Shown here: positions 1 through 8,621 of the stretch, piece after piece
Position numbering within the stretch: position 1 is the stretch's first letter
Layout of the letters: each line of letters starts with the position of its first letter
Origin: Lachnospiraceae bacterium
GTDB lineage: Bacteria > Bacillota > Clostridia > Lachnospirales > Lachnospiraceae
Direction of reading: 5' to 3'
DNA length: 46,255 bases
Assembly: GCA_015056945.1 (NCBI GenBank)
Contig: SVFH01000023.1
Span: forward strand, 1 to 46,255
Position numbers and translations under genes: made by a program
Notes under the pieces: model-generated
Seen by the model: only the letters and a program-made list of their open reading frames with translations
Told to the model about the DNA's origin: nothing
Database searches by the model: none

Positions 1-261
1 CGACATACCACCCAGCGCATCCTCCATGGCACCGTTTTTATGCCCCAATGTAAAAACAGAAGGCATGTCATTCTTGTGACGCCCGCTTCTGAACACGCGG
101 CAATCCGCGCCCTCCAGTCCCAGTGCTTCAAGACTGTCCGCTTCAAACATCACGTAATTATCAATAAAAACATCCTTCTGCCCATCATTCCTTAATTCAT
201 AATAAAACTGCCTGCAATATCCCGTATCTTCCGTAACAATCTTTTGATTCGTAATCCCCAT
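1..261 (-). CDS. N-terminal part of a possible GH36-type alpha-galactosidase (runs off the window)
   Basis: An open frame of 87 codons starts with ATG at 261 on the minus strand and is still open at base 1. A purine-rich ribosome site (AAAGGGCAGG) lies a few bases upstream. The visible residues suggest a beta-sandwich: 'YYELRNDGQKDVFIDNY' and then 'RSGRHKNDMPSVFTLG'. The second stretch recalls the N-terminal region of GH36-like alpha-galactosidases, which cleave terminal alpha-galactose. This is recall of the family, not an alignment, and the catalytic domain lies outside the window. No signal peptide is visible, so a cytoplasmic enzyme is expected. The gene is divergent from the ferredoxin-flavodoxin gene at 390. 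Confidence 0.45.
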   Translation of the reverse strand, partial: MGITNQKIVTEDTGYCRQFYYELRNDGQKDVFIDNYVMFEADSLEALGLEGADCRVFRSGRHKNDMPSVFTLGHKNGAMEDALGGMS

Positions 262-332
262 AAAATACCTGCCCTTTCTTTTGTTTAAGATATTCACACT
301 AGTTACAGTTATTATAACATATTTTACACGTA

Positions 333-361
333 TTGACATATATCTTAACAATACATATAAT
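333..361 (+). promoter_or_regulatory. Consensus sigma-A promoter of the EFR1-type gene
   Basis: TTGACA (333-338) and TATAAT (356-361) are separated by exactly 17 bases, a perfect match to the vegetative consensus. Transcription should start near 368, about 20 bases before the ATG at 390. On the opposite strand a TATAAT at 311-316 may serve the divergent gene. Confidence 0.88.
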
Positions 362-389
362 TTCCCTATTATCTTTTGGAGGTCTAACC

Positions 390-1196
390 ATGATTCTTTA
401 TTATTCAGCAACGGGAAATACGGAATATATCGCAAAGGAAATTGCGGAACGACTCGATGATACCTGCGTAGATCTTTTAGACCGGATAAAACAGCAAAAT
501 TACGAGCCCCTTCATTCTGAGAAGCCCTTCATCATTTGTGCTCCCGTTTATGTGTGCGAAATGCCACGATTTGTAAGTAAATACCTGAAGAAACAGACAT
601 TCAGCGGAAATAAAAATGTATATTTTATCTTCACCAGCGGCGGTTACTGCGGCATCTCCGGCCAACTTGCCAAATGGATGTTCCGCAAAAAGAAAATGAA
701 GTACATGGGGCACGCAGAATTTAAAATGCCCCGTAACTACATAGCAAACGATGCATATCCCATGCTGGAAACCGAAGAAATCGAAAACAGAATCATAAAT
801 TCCCACAATCAGATTGCTCCCGCAGTTGAAACAATCAAAAACGGCGGCAAACTGAAAGCAAGACATATTTTCCTGTTCGAGACCATTATTACGGTACCTT
901 TTAATCCCGTATGGAGCAAATACAAGCTCCGTGCAAAGGACTTTTATTATACGGATAAATGTATCGGTTGCGGCAAATGCGTAAAATTATGCCCTTTGAA
1001 TAACATCTCCTTAAAAGACAAAAAGCCCTCCTGGGGTGATACCTGCTCTCATTGTATGGCATGTATCGGCAACTGTCCCACCCGTGCAATTGAGTACGGC
1101 AAAATCACACAGGAAAAGGAACAGTACAATTTTGGAAAATACAAATATGTTGTTACAAATCTAAAAGGAACTGTCAGCAAATCATATAATCAATAA
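390..1196 (+). CDS. EFR1-family flavodoxin/4Fe-4S ferredoxin fusion protein
   Basis: This 268-aa protein joins an N-terminal flavodoxin-like domain (about residues 1-150, FMN-binding start 'ILYYSATGNTEYIA') to a C-terminal dicluster ferredoxin domain. The two 4Fe-4S motifs are CIGCGKCVKLCP (about residue 191) and CSHCMACIGNCP (about residue 218). Such proteins are expected to shuttle electrons in the cytoplasm of anaerobes; the partner is unknown. I chose the ATG at 390 because it follows GGAGG with good spacing and starts the flavodoxin strand; an upstream in-frame ATG at 333 falls inside the promoter. The gene is monocistronic, with its own promoter and terminator. Confidence 0.88.
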   Translation: MILYYSATGNTEYIAKEIAERLDDTCVDLLDRIKQQNYEPLHSEKPFIICAPVYVCEMPRFVSKYLKKQTFSGNKNVYFIFTSGGYCGISGQLAKWMFRKKKMKYMGHAEFKMPRNYIANDAYPMLETEEIENRIINSHNQIAPAVETIKNGGKLKARHIFLFETIITVPFNPVWSKYKLRAKDFYYTDKCIGCGKCVKLCPLNNISLKDKKPSWGDTCSHCMACIGNCPTRAIEYGKITQEKEQYNFGKYKYVVTNLKGTVSKSYNQ

Positions 1197-1207
1197 TACA
1201 TTACAAC

Positions 1208-1242
1208 ACAAAAAAGAGCATCAAAATGATGCTCTTTTTTGT
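1208..1242. terminator. Bidirectional terminator between convergent genes
   Basis: A perfect 16-bp stem with a 3-base loop. The core GAGCATCA/TGATGCTC is flanked by A6 and T6, so it works in either direction. It separates the EFR1-type gene (plus) from the surface-protein gene (minus). Confidence 0.92.
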
Positions 1243-1251
1243 ATCATAAAA

Positions 1252-4200
1252 TTATGACGAAAATATATTCTCCCACCAGTTCATTTTCTGACCGGTAATC
1301 TTAAAGGTTACTTTCTTCACTCCGCCGTATTCTCCCTTACCAAGAATGAATACCGTTGCAGTTCCCTTCTCAATATTATTGGAATATTCCACTTCATAAC
1401 ATGCAGGATCTAATGGCACATACTGTGTTTTATTTCCCACTTTTGTTTTTACGGTTACCACGGGAACCGGAGTAATTTCCTTTCCGGTGTATTCTGCAGA
1501 AGGTATTTTATCTACTTTTACCGTAGTAATACTCTTGGGATATACCTCATAGAAAGAAGTAAAACTGCCGCTGAAATTTCCCACACCTTCAACAGTTACA
1601 CTCATCTTTACTCTCTCACCGGATGCATCCACCTTGTCTCCTTCAAACGCTTTATAAGCTCCAAGGGTTTCATCCCATATTTTATAACCGACAATCTTGT
1701 AATCTGTTTTCAGCGCAAGCTTCTTTCCCGTTTTTTTGTCAGAAACAGAGAGTTTAGGAATATAATTATTCTTTTTATTCTTGTATAAGACGTCTTCCGT
1801 TGTAATAGCGTTCTGTTCTGAAAGATCCGCTCCTACGATGGTAAACTTTATAGGTGCTTTCTTGGTATTTCCGGTAAAATTGCCCACACCCGTAACATAC
1901 AGGGAAGGTGCTTTTTTATCGGAAGCAGATGCTATTTTTTTATTATTGGTATAGGTCACCTTATACTCGGTTCCTTCACATAACAAATAACTTCCAAAAT
2001 ACACTCTGACGTCCGGAGTTGCACCGTTCTTAGAATAGGGTACCGCATCAGCATTATCCAATACAACGTTAAACTCGCTTGCCTGAGCCTTACTTATGGT
2101 GTAAGTCTTGGTCACGGAGCCGGTGTATTTTTTTATACCCGTAAAAGTCACCTTAAACTTGCCCGCATTCATTCTGTCACCGGAATAACTGATTGTATAG
2201 TCCAAACCTTCCACCAATGCGACCTCATTATCGGAAATAGTATAGTTCACACCGTATGCTACACTATGCTCTGTTTCTTCATAAACGAAATGCTCTAACT
2301 GCTTCACCATCTTGGAAGTAAGCTTGGTTCCCGTAATCTTATAGGTTTTAGTGGCTACACCGGTGTAATCTCCCTTACCGGTAATGATTACCGTAGCCGT
2401 ACCGATTTTATCGTAACCGGCAAAACTTACGGTATAGTCTACATCTTCTTCAAGAATGGTCGTTCCGTCTTTTACGGTAATTGTTTCCGGATAGGTTTCT
2501 CCCGTACCTGCATTGTAAGGATAGGAACTCTTGTCCAGTGTAATTTTAACCTTGGAAATCAGTTTGCCGGAAATGTACTGTTTGACTGTGGTACTTCCGA
2601 TAAAGTTCTTACCTGCACCAACTATGGTAATATCATACTCTCCATTCTCCTGATATGCGCCGGTAGCAGTGTCATTGTATTCCAAGCTGTATTCTTTCGA
2701 TTTTACGGATAATGTCTTACCGTTAAACTTAACAGCAGGTACACCATTTAACTTATTTCCCGTATACTTCATATAAACCGGGCTGATGGTAAGAATCTTC
2801 TGTAACTCTTCATCCGTCTTGTAATCATCCAGATTAATCGGGTTAATGGTAAAGGTCTTACTTACGCTTCCCGTAAAATTACCCTTACCTTTAATGATTA
2901 CAGTGGGGGCAATGCTCTTTCCCTTGGCATTTACCGCATCAGATGCTGCCGCATTGATATTATTTTTATAGGAGATGCTATAATCCTCTTCTGTGAGAAG
3001 CTGATCTCTGTAATATACATTTACTTCCGGCTTTAATGCCTTGCCGTTATAGTACTGTACGGGAATCTCTTCTATCCACAAACCATCGGGTACGGTTTCC
3101 TCATATACCACTGTCAGGGTAACGATTTTCTTGTCCGCTGACAGGATGCAGTCCAGGGAAGTAATTCCAACATCTCCACTATCCACTGATACTTCGATAT
3201 CTTCCGGGAATGTCAAATCCCCCAGTGCATGTAACGCAAGTGTCGCTGTATATTCCGTACCGCCCTTGAAGTACTGTTCATAGGGACTCCAGTTCAACTG
3301 TGTACAAGACACTAAAATATCTGTAATGACATAACCGTAAGTTGTATCTGAAATAACTACCTGTGTGCGCTCCGCAGAAGCACCATCTAAAACAGGAGCC
3401 GGGAATTCCAGAGTGATTTCTTCCGGAATCGATATGGTGGGAACGGCAAGAGACTGTACATCACTGTTACATTTCTCTTCTGCATTCACGCGCACTATTT
3501 CCACCGTTGTTCCAGCCCAATCGGTATCCATAGCTACACCATATCCGCTAAAACCAATCATAGCTTCCGGTGTATACGGTGTACCGTTAATCAGATACGA
3601 TGCTCCCTCTTCCAGACCGCCGATATAACTACCGCCGGACGTCACATAAGCTTCCGGCTTCTTTTCTTTGATATAAACATCGCAACTATCCTGCAGATTA
3701 CCGATTTCTGTTGTAGCAGTAACCTTTGTCTTACCCGCCTTATCTATGGCCGTAAGGGTCACAGCACGCTGATTGGGTTCTCCTGCAGTTTTATCCGCAT
3801 CTCTCAAATACTGCCAATCTACGGTCCAGTTCACATCGCAGCTGTCTGCATTCACAGGCAGTATGGTTGCAACAAGATCCGCACTTTCTTCCTGGTTGAG
3901 AATGATTTCTTCTTTGTCCAGGCTCATGCTCTCTACCAGTACGTTCCATGTGATGGCTCCGTAATTCACCTCAAAGGTTGCACTTTCGTTGCCTGAAGTC
4001 ACTTTAATCTTAGCAACACCCGCATCATGAATATTGGTAGGTTTTCCTTTTATATAACCACTGGTAGCATCAACAGATAAACCATCGGGCAAGGGCGCAC
4101 TATCGGATGCCAGAGAAAAGGCGTAAATACCGTTTCCGCCTACACAGCCTTCAATCCAGTAAAGTTTCTGGTTATAAGCAACACCCACCTTGCCTTCCGG

Positions 4201-6432
4201 CATATCAAATAAAGCACTATCCATAAATTTTAAAGGAAGATTACTCTCTGATTTTACCAGCACAAAGTCCTTAATGGGAGCACCTGTGCTGTCGCAGACA
4301 TATCTGCCATAAAAATCATTTTCCTCTGATGTATAGTAACTCCACAGAAAACTATCCTGATCCTGTACAGTCCATTTCGCTTTTGAAGCATTTACATACG
4401 AAAGATATCCTTTAACGGTAACATTACCCGTCATATCATCATCAAGAGAAAATGTATTCTGAATATTATGTGCTGCTCCTTTTGCAGTCAGTGCTATATT
4501 GCCGCTGCCATCTCCGGTATAAAGGGAATAAACGCCATAGGAACTGCTGTTTGTTGAATCAACGGATATCGATACAGCTCCACTCGTATAGGTGTAAACT
4601 GCACTAGCCATACCCACCATATATTCTTTGTTTCCTTTATCGGACAAATCCACAGATACTACTGCATCATTATAAATATATGCCCAGCGTCCGATACCAT
4701 ACAGAGAAGCTTCCCCGGAAGTTCCTTCCAGGCTCACGGTTCCGCCGTTGATAGTTACAGCTTCTTCCTGACCATAAGAGCCTGTTTGAAGCAATGTTGT
4801 GAATACCATAGCATCCGTCACGGAGACAGTAAGACTATCTTCTGCGGGCGAAGTAGTATCATCAATGGTCAATGCACCATCTACTTTAATACCATAACCC
4901 AAATCTGCGGGAACCGTAATCGTATTCTCTCCATCCAGAATGACATTTAAATATTTTTCAGCATAAATGGAGCCACCTGCATATTCGTTAAGAGTCAAGG
5001 TGTGGTCAGCAGCCGCATAGGACCAACCCGTGCCGGAAGCATCCTCTTCCATTTCATAAGGTGTTCCGTCAATGGTAACAAAATAATCCCTATCCTCAAT
5101 TTTTCCATAATTCACCTCAAAGGTTGCACTTTCGTTGCCTGAAGTCACTTTAATCTTAGCAACGCCTGCATCATGAGGTGCGGTAGGTTTTCCACTGATA
5201 TAACCACTACTTGCATTGACAGATAACCCTTCAGGTAAAGGCGCACTGTCTTCAGCCAACGCAAATGTATAATAGCCTGTTCCTCCCACACAACCTTCTA
5301 CCCAATAGGGTTGCTGCTTATATTCATCTCCCACTTTGCCTTCCGGCATGTCAAACAGCGTACTGTCTATGAATTTAAAGGGAAGATTTTCTTCTGATTT
5401 CACCAGCACAAAATCCTTTAAAGGTGCACCTGTGCTATCGCAGACATATCTGCCATAAAAATCATTTTCCTCTGATGTATAGTGACTCCACAGGAAACTG
5501 TCCTGATCCTGTACGGTCCATTTCGCTTTTGAAGCATTTACATACGAAAGATACCCTTTAACGGTAACGTTACCCGTCATATCATCATCAAGAGAAAATG
5601 TATTCTGAATATTATGTGCAGCGCCTTTTGCAGTCAGTGCTATATTGCCGCTGCCATCCCCGGTATAAAGGGAATAAACGCCATAGGAACTGCTATTTGC
5701 TGAATCAACGGATACAGATACAGCTCCGCTCGTGTATGTGTAAACCGCACTATTCATACCCACCATATATTCTTTGTTTCCTTCATCGGACAAATCCACT
5801 GATACTACCGCATCATTATAAAAATATGCCCAACGTCCGATACCATAAAGAGATTCCTCCTCGGAAGTACCTTCCAGGCTCACGGTTCCGCCGTTGATAG
5901 TTACAGCTTCTTCCTCACCATAAGAGCCTGTTTCAAGCAATGTTGTGGATACCGTAGCATCTGTAACGCTAACACTCAGACTGTCCACTGCCGGTGAAGT
6001 GGTATCATCAATGGTCAATGCACCATCCGCCTTAATACCGTATCCCAAATCTGCCGGAACTGTAATCGTATTGGTACCATCCAGCACAATGTTCAAATCA
6101 CCCATTGCATAAATGGATTTGCCTGCAAATCCGCTGAGTGTCAGGGTACCGGTTTCTCCATCCAGACTCCAGCCACCCTCTTCGTCTGTTTTTGTGGTGT
6201 TTACAAGCTCAGATGCCGCGCCTTTGCCGTCATCCACATACACTGCCACAATGGACTGATTGGATGATACATCCAACAAAGTTTCGCTCTGTGCATCCGC
6301 CGATACTTGAGGATTCCCCATGGAGACATCTACTGTCTCCTGCATTTCAGCCGCTTGTACAGAAAGTGCCGGTGTGACATCTCCCAACACCATCAAAGCC
6401 GCCATCATAAATGCCAATAGTTTCTTTTTCAT
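1252..6432 (-). CDS. Giant secreted surface protein with duplicated N-terminal module, Ig-like domains and seven C-terminal beta repeats
   Basis: The ATG at 6432 follows GGGAGG and opens a signal peptide (MKKKLLAFMMAALMV..., cleavage near 'VQAAE'). The product is 1726 aa. Residues of about 61-442 and 443-825 are a near-identical pair, each with a beta-rich 'NTITVPADLGYGIK' region and a putative Ig domain ('LPEGLSVNASSGYISGKP'). An Ig-like linker (Big_2 style) follows at about 830-930. From about residue 1115, seven repeats of about 80-95 aa carry the pattern 'DYxxxYxNN...GKGNYTGxxxxxFxI'. There is no LPXTG, SLH, dockerin or C-terminal membrane segment; the protein ends just after the last repeat with a Trp-rich tail (NWWENIFSS). 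It is probably exported and cell-surface or extracellular, with an adhesion or glycan-binding role by inference only. An upstream in-frame start at 6528 lies above the promoter. Confidence 0.85.
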   Translation of the reverse strand: MKKKLLAFMMAALMVLGDVTPALSVQAAEMQETVDVSMGNPQVSADAQSETLLDVSSNQSIVAVYVDDGKGAASELVNTTKTDEEGGWSLDGETGTLTLSGFAGKSIYAMGDLNIVLDGTNTITVPADLGYGIKADGALTIDDTTSPAVDSLSVSVTDATVSTTLLETGSYGEEEAVTINGGTVSLEGTSEEESLYGIGRWAYFYNDAVVSVDLSDEGNKEYMVGMNSAVYTYTSGAVSVSVDSANSSSYGVYSLYTGDGSGNIALTAKGAAHNIQNTFSLDDDMTGNVTVKGYLSYVNASKAKWTVQDQDSFLWSHYTSEENDFYGRYVCDSTGAPLKDFVLVKSEENLPFKFIDSTLFDMPEGKVGDEYKQQPYWVEGCVGGTGYYTFALAEDSAPLPEGLSVNASSGYISGKPTAPHDAGVAKIKVTSGNESATFEVNYGKIEDRDYFVTIDGTPYEMEEDASGTGWSYAAADHTLTLNEYAGGSIYAEKYLNVILDGENTITVPADLGYGIKVDGALTIDDTTSPAEDSLTVSVTDAMVFTTLLQTGSYGQEEAVTINGGTVSLEGTSGEASLYGIGRWAYIYNDAVVSVDLSDKGNKEYMVGMASAVYTYTSGAVSISVDSTNSSSYGVYSLYTGDGSGNIALTAKGAAHNIQNTFSLDDDMTGNVTVKGYLSYVNASKAKWTVQDQDSFLWSYYTSEENDFYGRYVCDSTGAPIKDFVLVKSESNLPLKFMDSALFDMPEGKVGVAYNQKLYWIEGCVGGNGIYAFSLASDSAPLPDGLSVDATSGYIKGKPTNIHDAGVAKIKVTSGNESATFEVNYGAITWNVLVESMSLDKEEIILNQEESADLVATILPVNADSCDVNWTVDWQYLRDADKTAGEPNQRAVTLTAIDKAGKTKVTATTEIGNLQDSCDVYIKEKKPEAYVTSGGSYIGGLEEGASYLINGTPYTPEAMIGFSGYGVAMDTDWAGTTVEIVRVNAEEKCNSDVQSLAVPTISIPEEITLEFPAPVLDGASAERTQVVISDTTYGYVITDILVSCTQLNWSPYEQYFKGGTEYTATLALHALGDLTFPEDIEVSVDSGDVGITSLDCILSADKKIVTLTVVYEETVPDGLWIEEIPVQYYNGKALKPEVNVYYRDQLLTEEDYSISYKNNINAAASDAVNAKGKSIAPTVIIKGKGNFTGSVSKTFTINPINLDDYKTDEELQKILTISPVYMKYTGNKLNGVPAVKFNGKTLSVKSKEYSLEYNDTATGAYQENGEYDITIVGAGKNFIGSTTVKQYISGKLISKVKITLDKSSYPYNAGTGETYPETITVKDGTTILEEDVDYTVSFAGYDKIGTATVIITGKGDYTGVATKTYKITGTKLTSKMVKQLEHFVYEETEHSVAYGVNYTISDNEVALVEGLDYTISYSGDRMNAGKFKVTFTGIKKYTGSVTKTYTISKAQASEFNVVLDNADAVPYSKNGATPDVRVYFGSYLLCEGTEYKVTYTNNKKIASASDKKAPSLYVTGVGNFTGNTKKAPIKFTIVGADLSEQNAITTEDVLYKNKKNNYIPKLSVSDKKTGKKLALKTDYKIVGYKIWDETLGAYKAFEGDKVDASGERVKMSVTVEGVGNFSGSFTSFYEVYPKSITTVKVDKIPSAEYTGKEITPVPVVTVKTKVGNKTQYVPLDPACYEVEYSNNIEKGTATVFILGKGEYGGVKKVTFKITGQKMNWWENIFSS
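3957..5102 (-). repeat. Tandem duplication, copy B (1146-bp unit)
   Basis: This stretch matches 5103-6248 at a constant offset of 1146 bases (382 codons). For example, the reverse-strand codons for 'SGNESATFEVNYG' occur at both ends of the offset. The middle is nearly identical at DNA level and the edges are more diverged. Boundaries are approximate. Confidence 0.9.
5103..6248 (-). repeat. Tandem duplication, copy A (1146-bp unit)
   Basis: N-terminal copy of the unit also found at 3957-5102. Its least conserved part is the first 35 codons ('GGWSLDGETGTLTLSGFAG' versus 'TGWSYAAADHTLTLNEYAG' in copy B). Its best conserved part encodes 'SYGVYSLYTGDGSGNIALT' and the residues after it. Confidence 0.9.
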
Positions 6433-6496
6433 GTTCTTCCTCCCATCCTCGCTTTCTCTTGGTTGAGGTTGACCTACCTTGGCCAAATACGTTTTA

Positions 6497-6525
6497 ATAG
6501 TAACATATTTTGAAACATATTCCAA
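6497..6525 (-). promoter_or_regulatory. Probable promoter of the surface-protein gene
   Basis: On the minus strand TTGGAA (6520-6525) and TACTAT (6497-6502) are 17 bases apart, each a 4/6 match to consensus. It lies about 65 bases upstream of the chosen ATG at 6432. Confidence 0.5.
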
Positions 6526-6576
6526 CACCCTATCCCCTTTTAATCGGGTGGGAAATGATAGATATCACAGAATAAT

Positions 6577-6595
6577 GGGTGGGGAAAAGGGTGGG
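6577..6595 (+). other. Potential G-quadruplex motif in divergent intergenic region
   Basis: Four runs of at least three G's occur within 19 bases: GGG-T-GGGG-AAAA-GGG-T-GGG. A further GGGTGGG lies at 6546-6552. The motif sits on the plus strand, about 40-60 bases upstream of the broken receptor gene. It is unusual in an AT-rich genome. Confidence 0.55.
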
Positions 6596-6636
6596 ATTGT
6601 CTGTAAACATCGCTTTTACCCCTTAGGAGATATACA

Positions 6637-7580
6637 ATGAAAAAGACCGGTTTTCCTATACTGATTCTGATAACAATGCTGACAACCCTGACCGGATGCG
6701 CAGGCATTGGCGACAAATCTGCCAACATGTCCATCGTCTATCTGGCAACTGCCATCTTTTCTTTTGTACTGCTTTCCGGCTATTTCATTTACCCCAAACG
6801 AAATGCCTGGTTTGTGGTGTTATTCACCTGCGTTTTTATTGTAAATGCCGGATATTACGCACTATCTGTTTCCCAAACCTTAAACGGTGCCCTGTGGGCC
6901 AACCGCTTTTCCTATTTGGGCTCTGTATTTTTACCACTAGCCATGCTTATGATTATGGTAAATGTCTGCCGGCTGCAATATCCACGCATATTGCCCTGTT
7001 GCCTTTCTATCATCAGTATGGTTGTATTTTTCATTGCAGCCAGTCCCGGTTATCTGGATATCTATTACAAGTCCGTCCAACTGACTACCGTAAAGGGTAT
7101 TACTGTTTTGGATAAAGTATATGGTCCTCTTCACCACCTTTATCTGTATTATCTGATGATCTATTTTGGTGCAATGCTCGGTGTCATCATTTATGCTGCC
7201 CGAAAGAAGCATCTGGAGTCCATACTCCATGCCTTCATACTTGCTGCCGCAATGTTTGTAAATGTAAGCGTATGGCTCTTAGAACAGCTGGTGCACTTTG
7301 ATTTTGAACTGCTGTCCTTTTCCTATATTGTAAGTGAACTGTTTTTGCTCTGCTTAAGTATCGCCTTGAAGCAGACCTCTCAACCTGTGAGCATTTTACC
7401 GGATACTGCAACACCCCTGGTGCAAACAAGTATTGATACACCTCCAAAGAAATCATGCAGTTTATGAACATCAAAGAAAATACCTTAAAATACCACAACA
7501 AAAATATCTACAGCAAACTGGGCATCTCCTCCCGCAAGCAGCTTCTCGCCATGGCAGAGATGCTGACACAGGAAAAGTAA
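6637..7580 (+). pseudogene. Broken 7TM sensor / LuxR-type regulator
   Basis: An intact frame from 6637 (good AGGAG site) to the stop at 7467 encodes 276 aa. It has a lipobox-like start ('LTTLTGCAG') and about seven membrane helices like the histidine-kinase N-terminal 7TM domain. Just downstream, in another frame, 7453-7580 encodes 'EIMQFMNIKENTLKYHNKN' and 'SKLGISSRKQLLAMAEML', the recognition part of a LuxR/GerE helix-turn-helix. The first half of that domain (the LTxRE region) is not recognisable. The gene has therefore suffered a frameshift, probably with a small deletion, near 7400-7455. The ancestor was presumably a membrane receptor with a cytoplasmic DNA-binding tail. The 7TM part could still be made. 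It may once have regulated the divergent surface-protein gene, but that is only inference from position. Confidence 0.82.
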
Positions 7581-7612
7581 CCCCTTGCTGCTCGCATTTT
7601 CACAAAAAATCA

Positions 7613-7648
7613 GATCACTTTGCAGGTTCCCCCTCAAAGTGGTCTTTT
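7613..7648 (+). terminator. Rho-independent terminator after the LuxR-type pseudogene
   Basis: A 10-bp stem (GATCACTTTG / CAAAGTGGTC, one G-T pair) with a 12-base loop is followed by TTTT. Apart from this hairpin I see nothing coding in 7581-7752. Confidence 0.65.
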
Positions 7649-7752
7649 CATGTACATATTTGTGCCTCTATGACGCAGCCTGTCTGTACTTTTTTATTCA
7701 GATATCATTTTCAAAATAAAATCTTTCTCTTGGGAGCTTCACGAACCTTACA

Positions 7753-8544
7753 TTACCCCCATGATTCACTGTGAATTTCAATTACAGTCCCGTCTTTTAG
7801 TAAGACCTTAAGGTTATATGACCATTCGCTGTCGAACTCTAAGATATCTTCTACCTGATAACTTTCTAACATATCAAATTTAACAAGTTTCATTTGTTCA
7901 TTATAAGATGGCCATGTATCATACAAAGAGTAGACTTCTCCGGATTCGGTAATCAGATATGGCACAGGGTCAACACCGCTTCCTAAATTAAACGTTTTTA
8001 ATCGCCTAATCTGATTGATAAGTGTCATTTTCTTCGTGTTTTCATGATTACCGGTATAAGAAAGAAATCCTTCATTGATTCCACGATAATAATAGAACTC
8101 TCCATCTTCTATAAAAGCCCAGAAAATGATGGATTCTCCTTTCTCTTCATTATGCGCATACTGTAAATGTATCCTGTCAGTGGTCGGAATTTCATCATCT
8201 ACTTCCATTCGTTCATCAAGTACTGTCACAGTATATTCCAAATCATCATCCCAATCGTTTGAACCCCAAATTATCTCTTCAATATTTTTAATCTCAGAAT
8301 CTTCTTCCTCACTTTCCTCTTCCATTGACACCTCATATATTTTTCCATTTATTTCAGTGATTACATTATTCTCAGCATTATTTTCTGCAAATTCATTACC
8401 CGATTCACGTTCTGCTTCTGCGCCCATAATATCAACTTCCGGAATCACAGAAGATTCTCCCATCCCAACTTCTTCAGTATTCACATTGCAGCCAACCAAA
8501 AACAGCAACAATCCCCCAAGCAATAGCATTCTTTTTTTCATCAT
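7753..8544 (-). CDS. Putative acidic lipoprotein of unknown function
   Basis: The product is 263 aa. The start has a type II signal peptide: positively charged MMKKR, a hydrophobic core and the lipobox LVGC (Cys about residue 19). It should be lipid-anchored on the outside of the membrane. A low-complexity acidic linker follows (Glu/Asn-rich, about residues 20-95, including 'SMEEESEEEDSEIK'), then a globular part of about 165 aa rich in Trp and Tyr. I recognise no domain. A GAAGGG ribosome site precedes the ATG. It lies about 80 bases downstream of a second lipoprotein gene (8622-9764) of similar plan, so the two may act together or be distant paralogues. Confidence 0.75.
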   Translation of the reverse strand: MMKKRMLLLGGLLLFLVGCNVNTEEVGMGESSVIPEVDIMGAEAERESGNEFAENNAENNVITEINGKIYEVSMEEESEEEDSEIKNIEEIIWGSNDWDDDLEYTVTVLDERMEVDDEIPTTDRIHLQYAHNEEKGESIIFWAFIEDGEFYYYRGINEGFLSYTGNHENTKKMTLINQIRRLKTFNLGSGVDPVPYLITESGEVYSLYDTWPSYNEQMKLVKFDMLESYQVEDILEFDSEWSYNLKVLLKDGTVIEIHSESWG

Positions 8545-8621
8545 GTTTTCCCTTCTTTTGAAATATTAATTTGTAAAAAAAAATTATTTATTTTGACATA
8601 AAACAAAAGCTTTCGGCATTT

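Noticed and set aside
1252..6432. LPXTG, SLH or dockerin anchor in the surface proteins
   Set aside because: I searched the C-termini of both giant proteins by eye. No LPXTG followed by a hydrophobic stretch and no SLH or dockerin motif is present.
6540..7752. Insertion sequence or transposon as the cause of the receptor gene break
   Set aside because: No transposase remnant, terminal inverted repeats or target duplication were seen. A small frameshift/deletion explains the data.
8126..8569. Plus-strand open frame of 147 codons, Ser-rich
   Set aside because: It lies antisense to the lipoprotein gene and its Ser-rich product mirrors the Glu/Asp-rich linker of the sense strand. It has no ribosome site or promoter.
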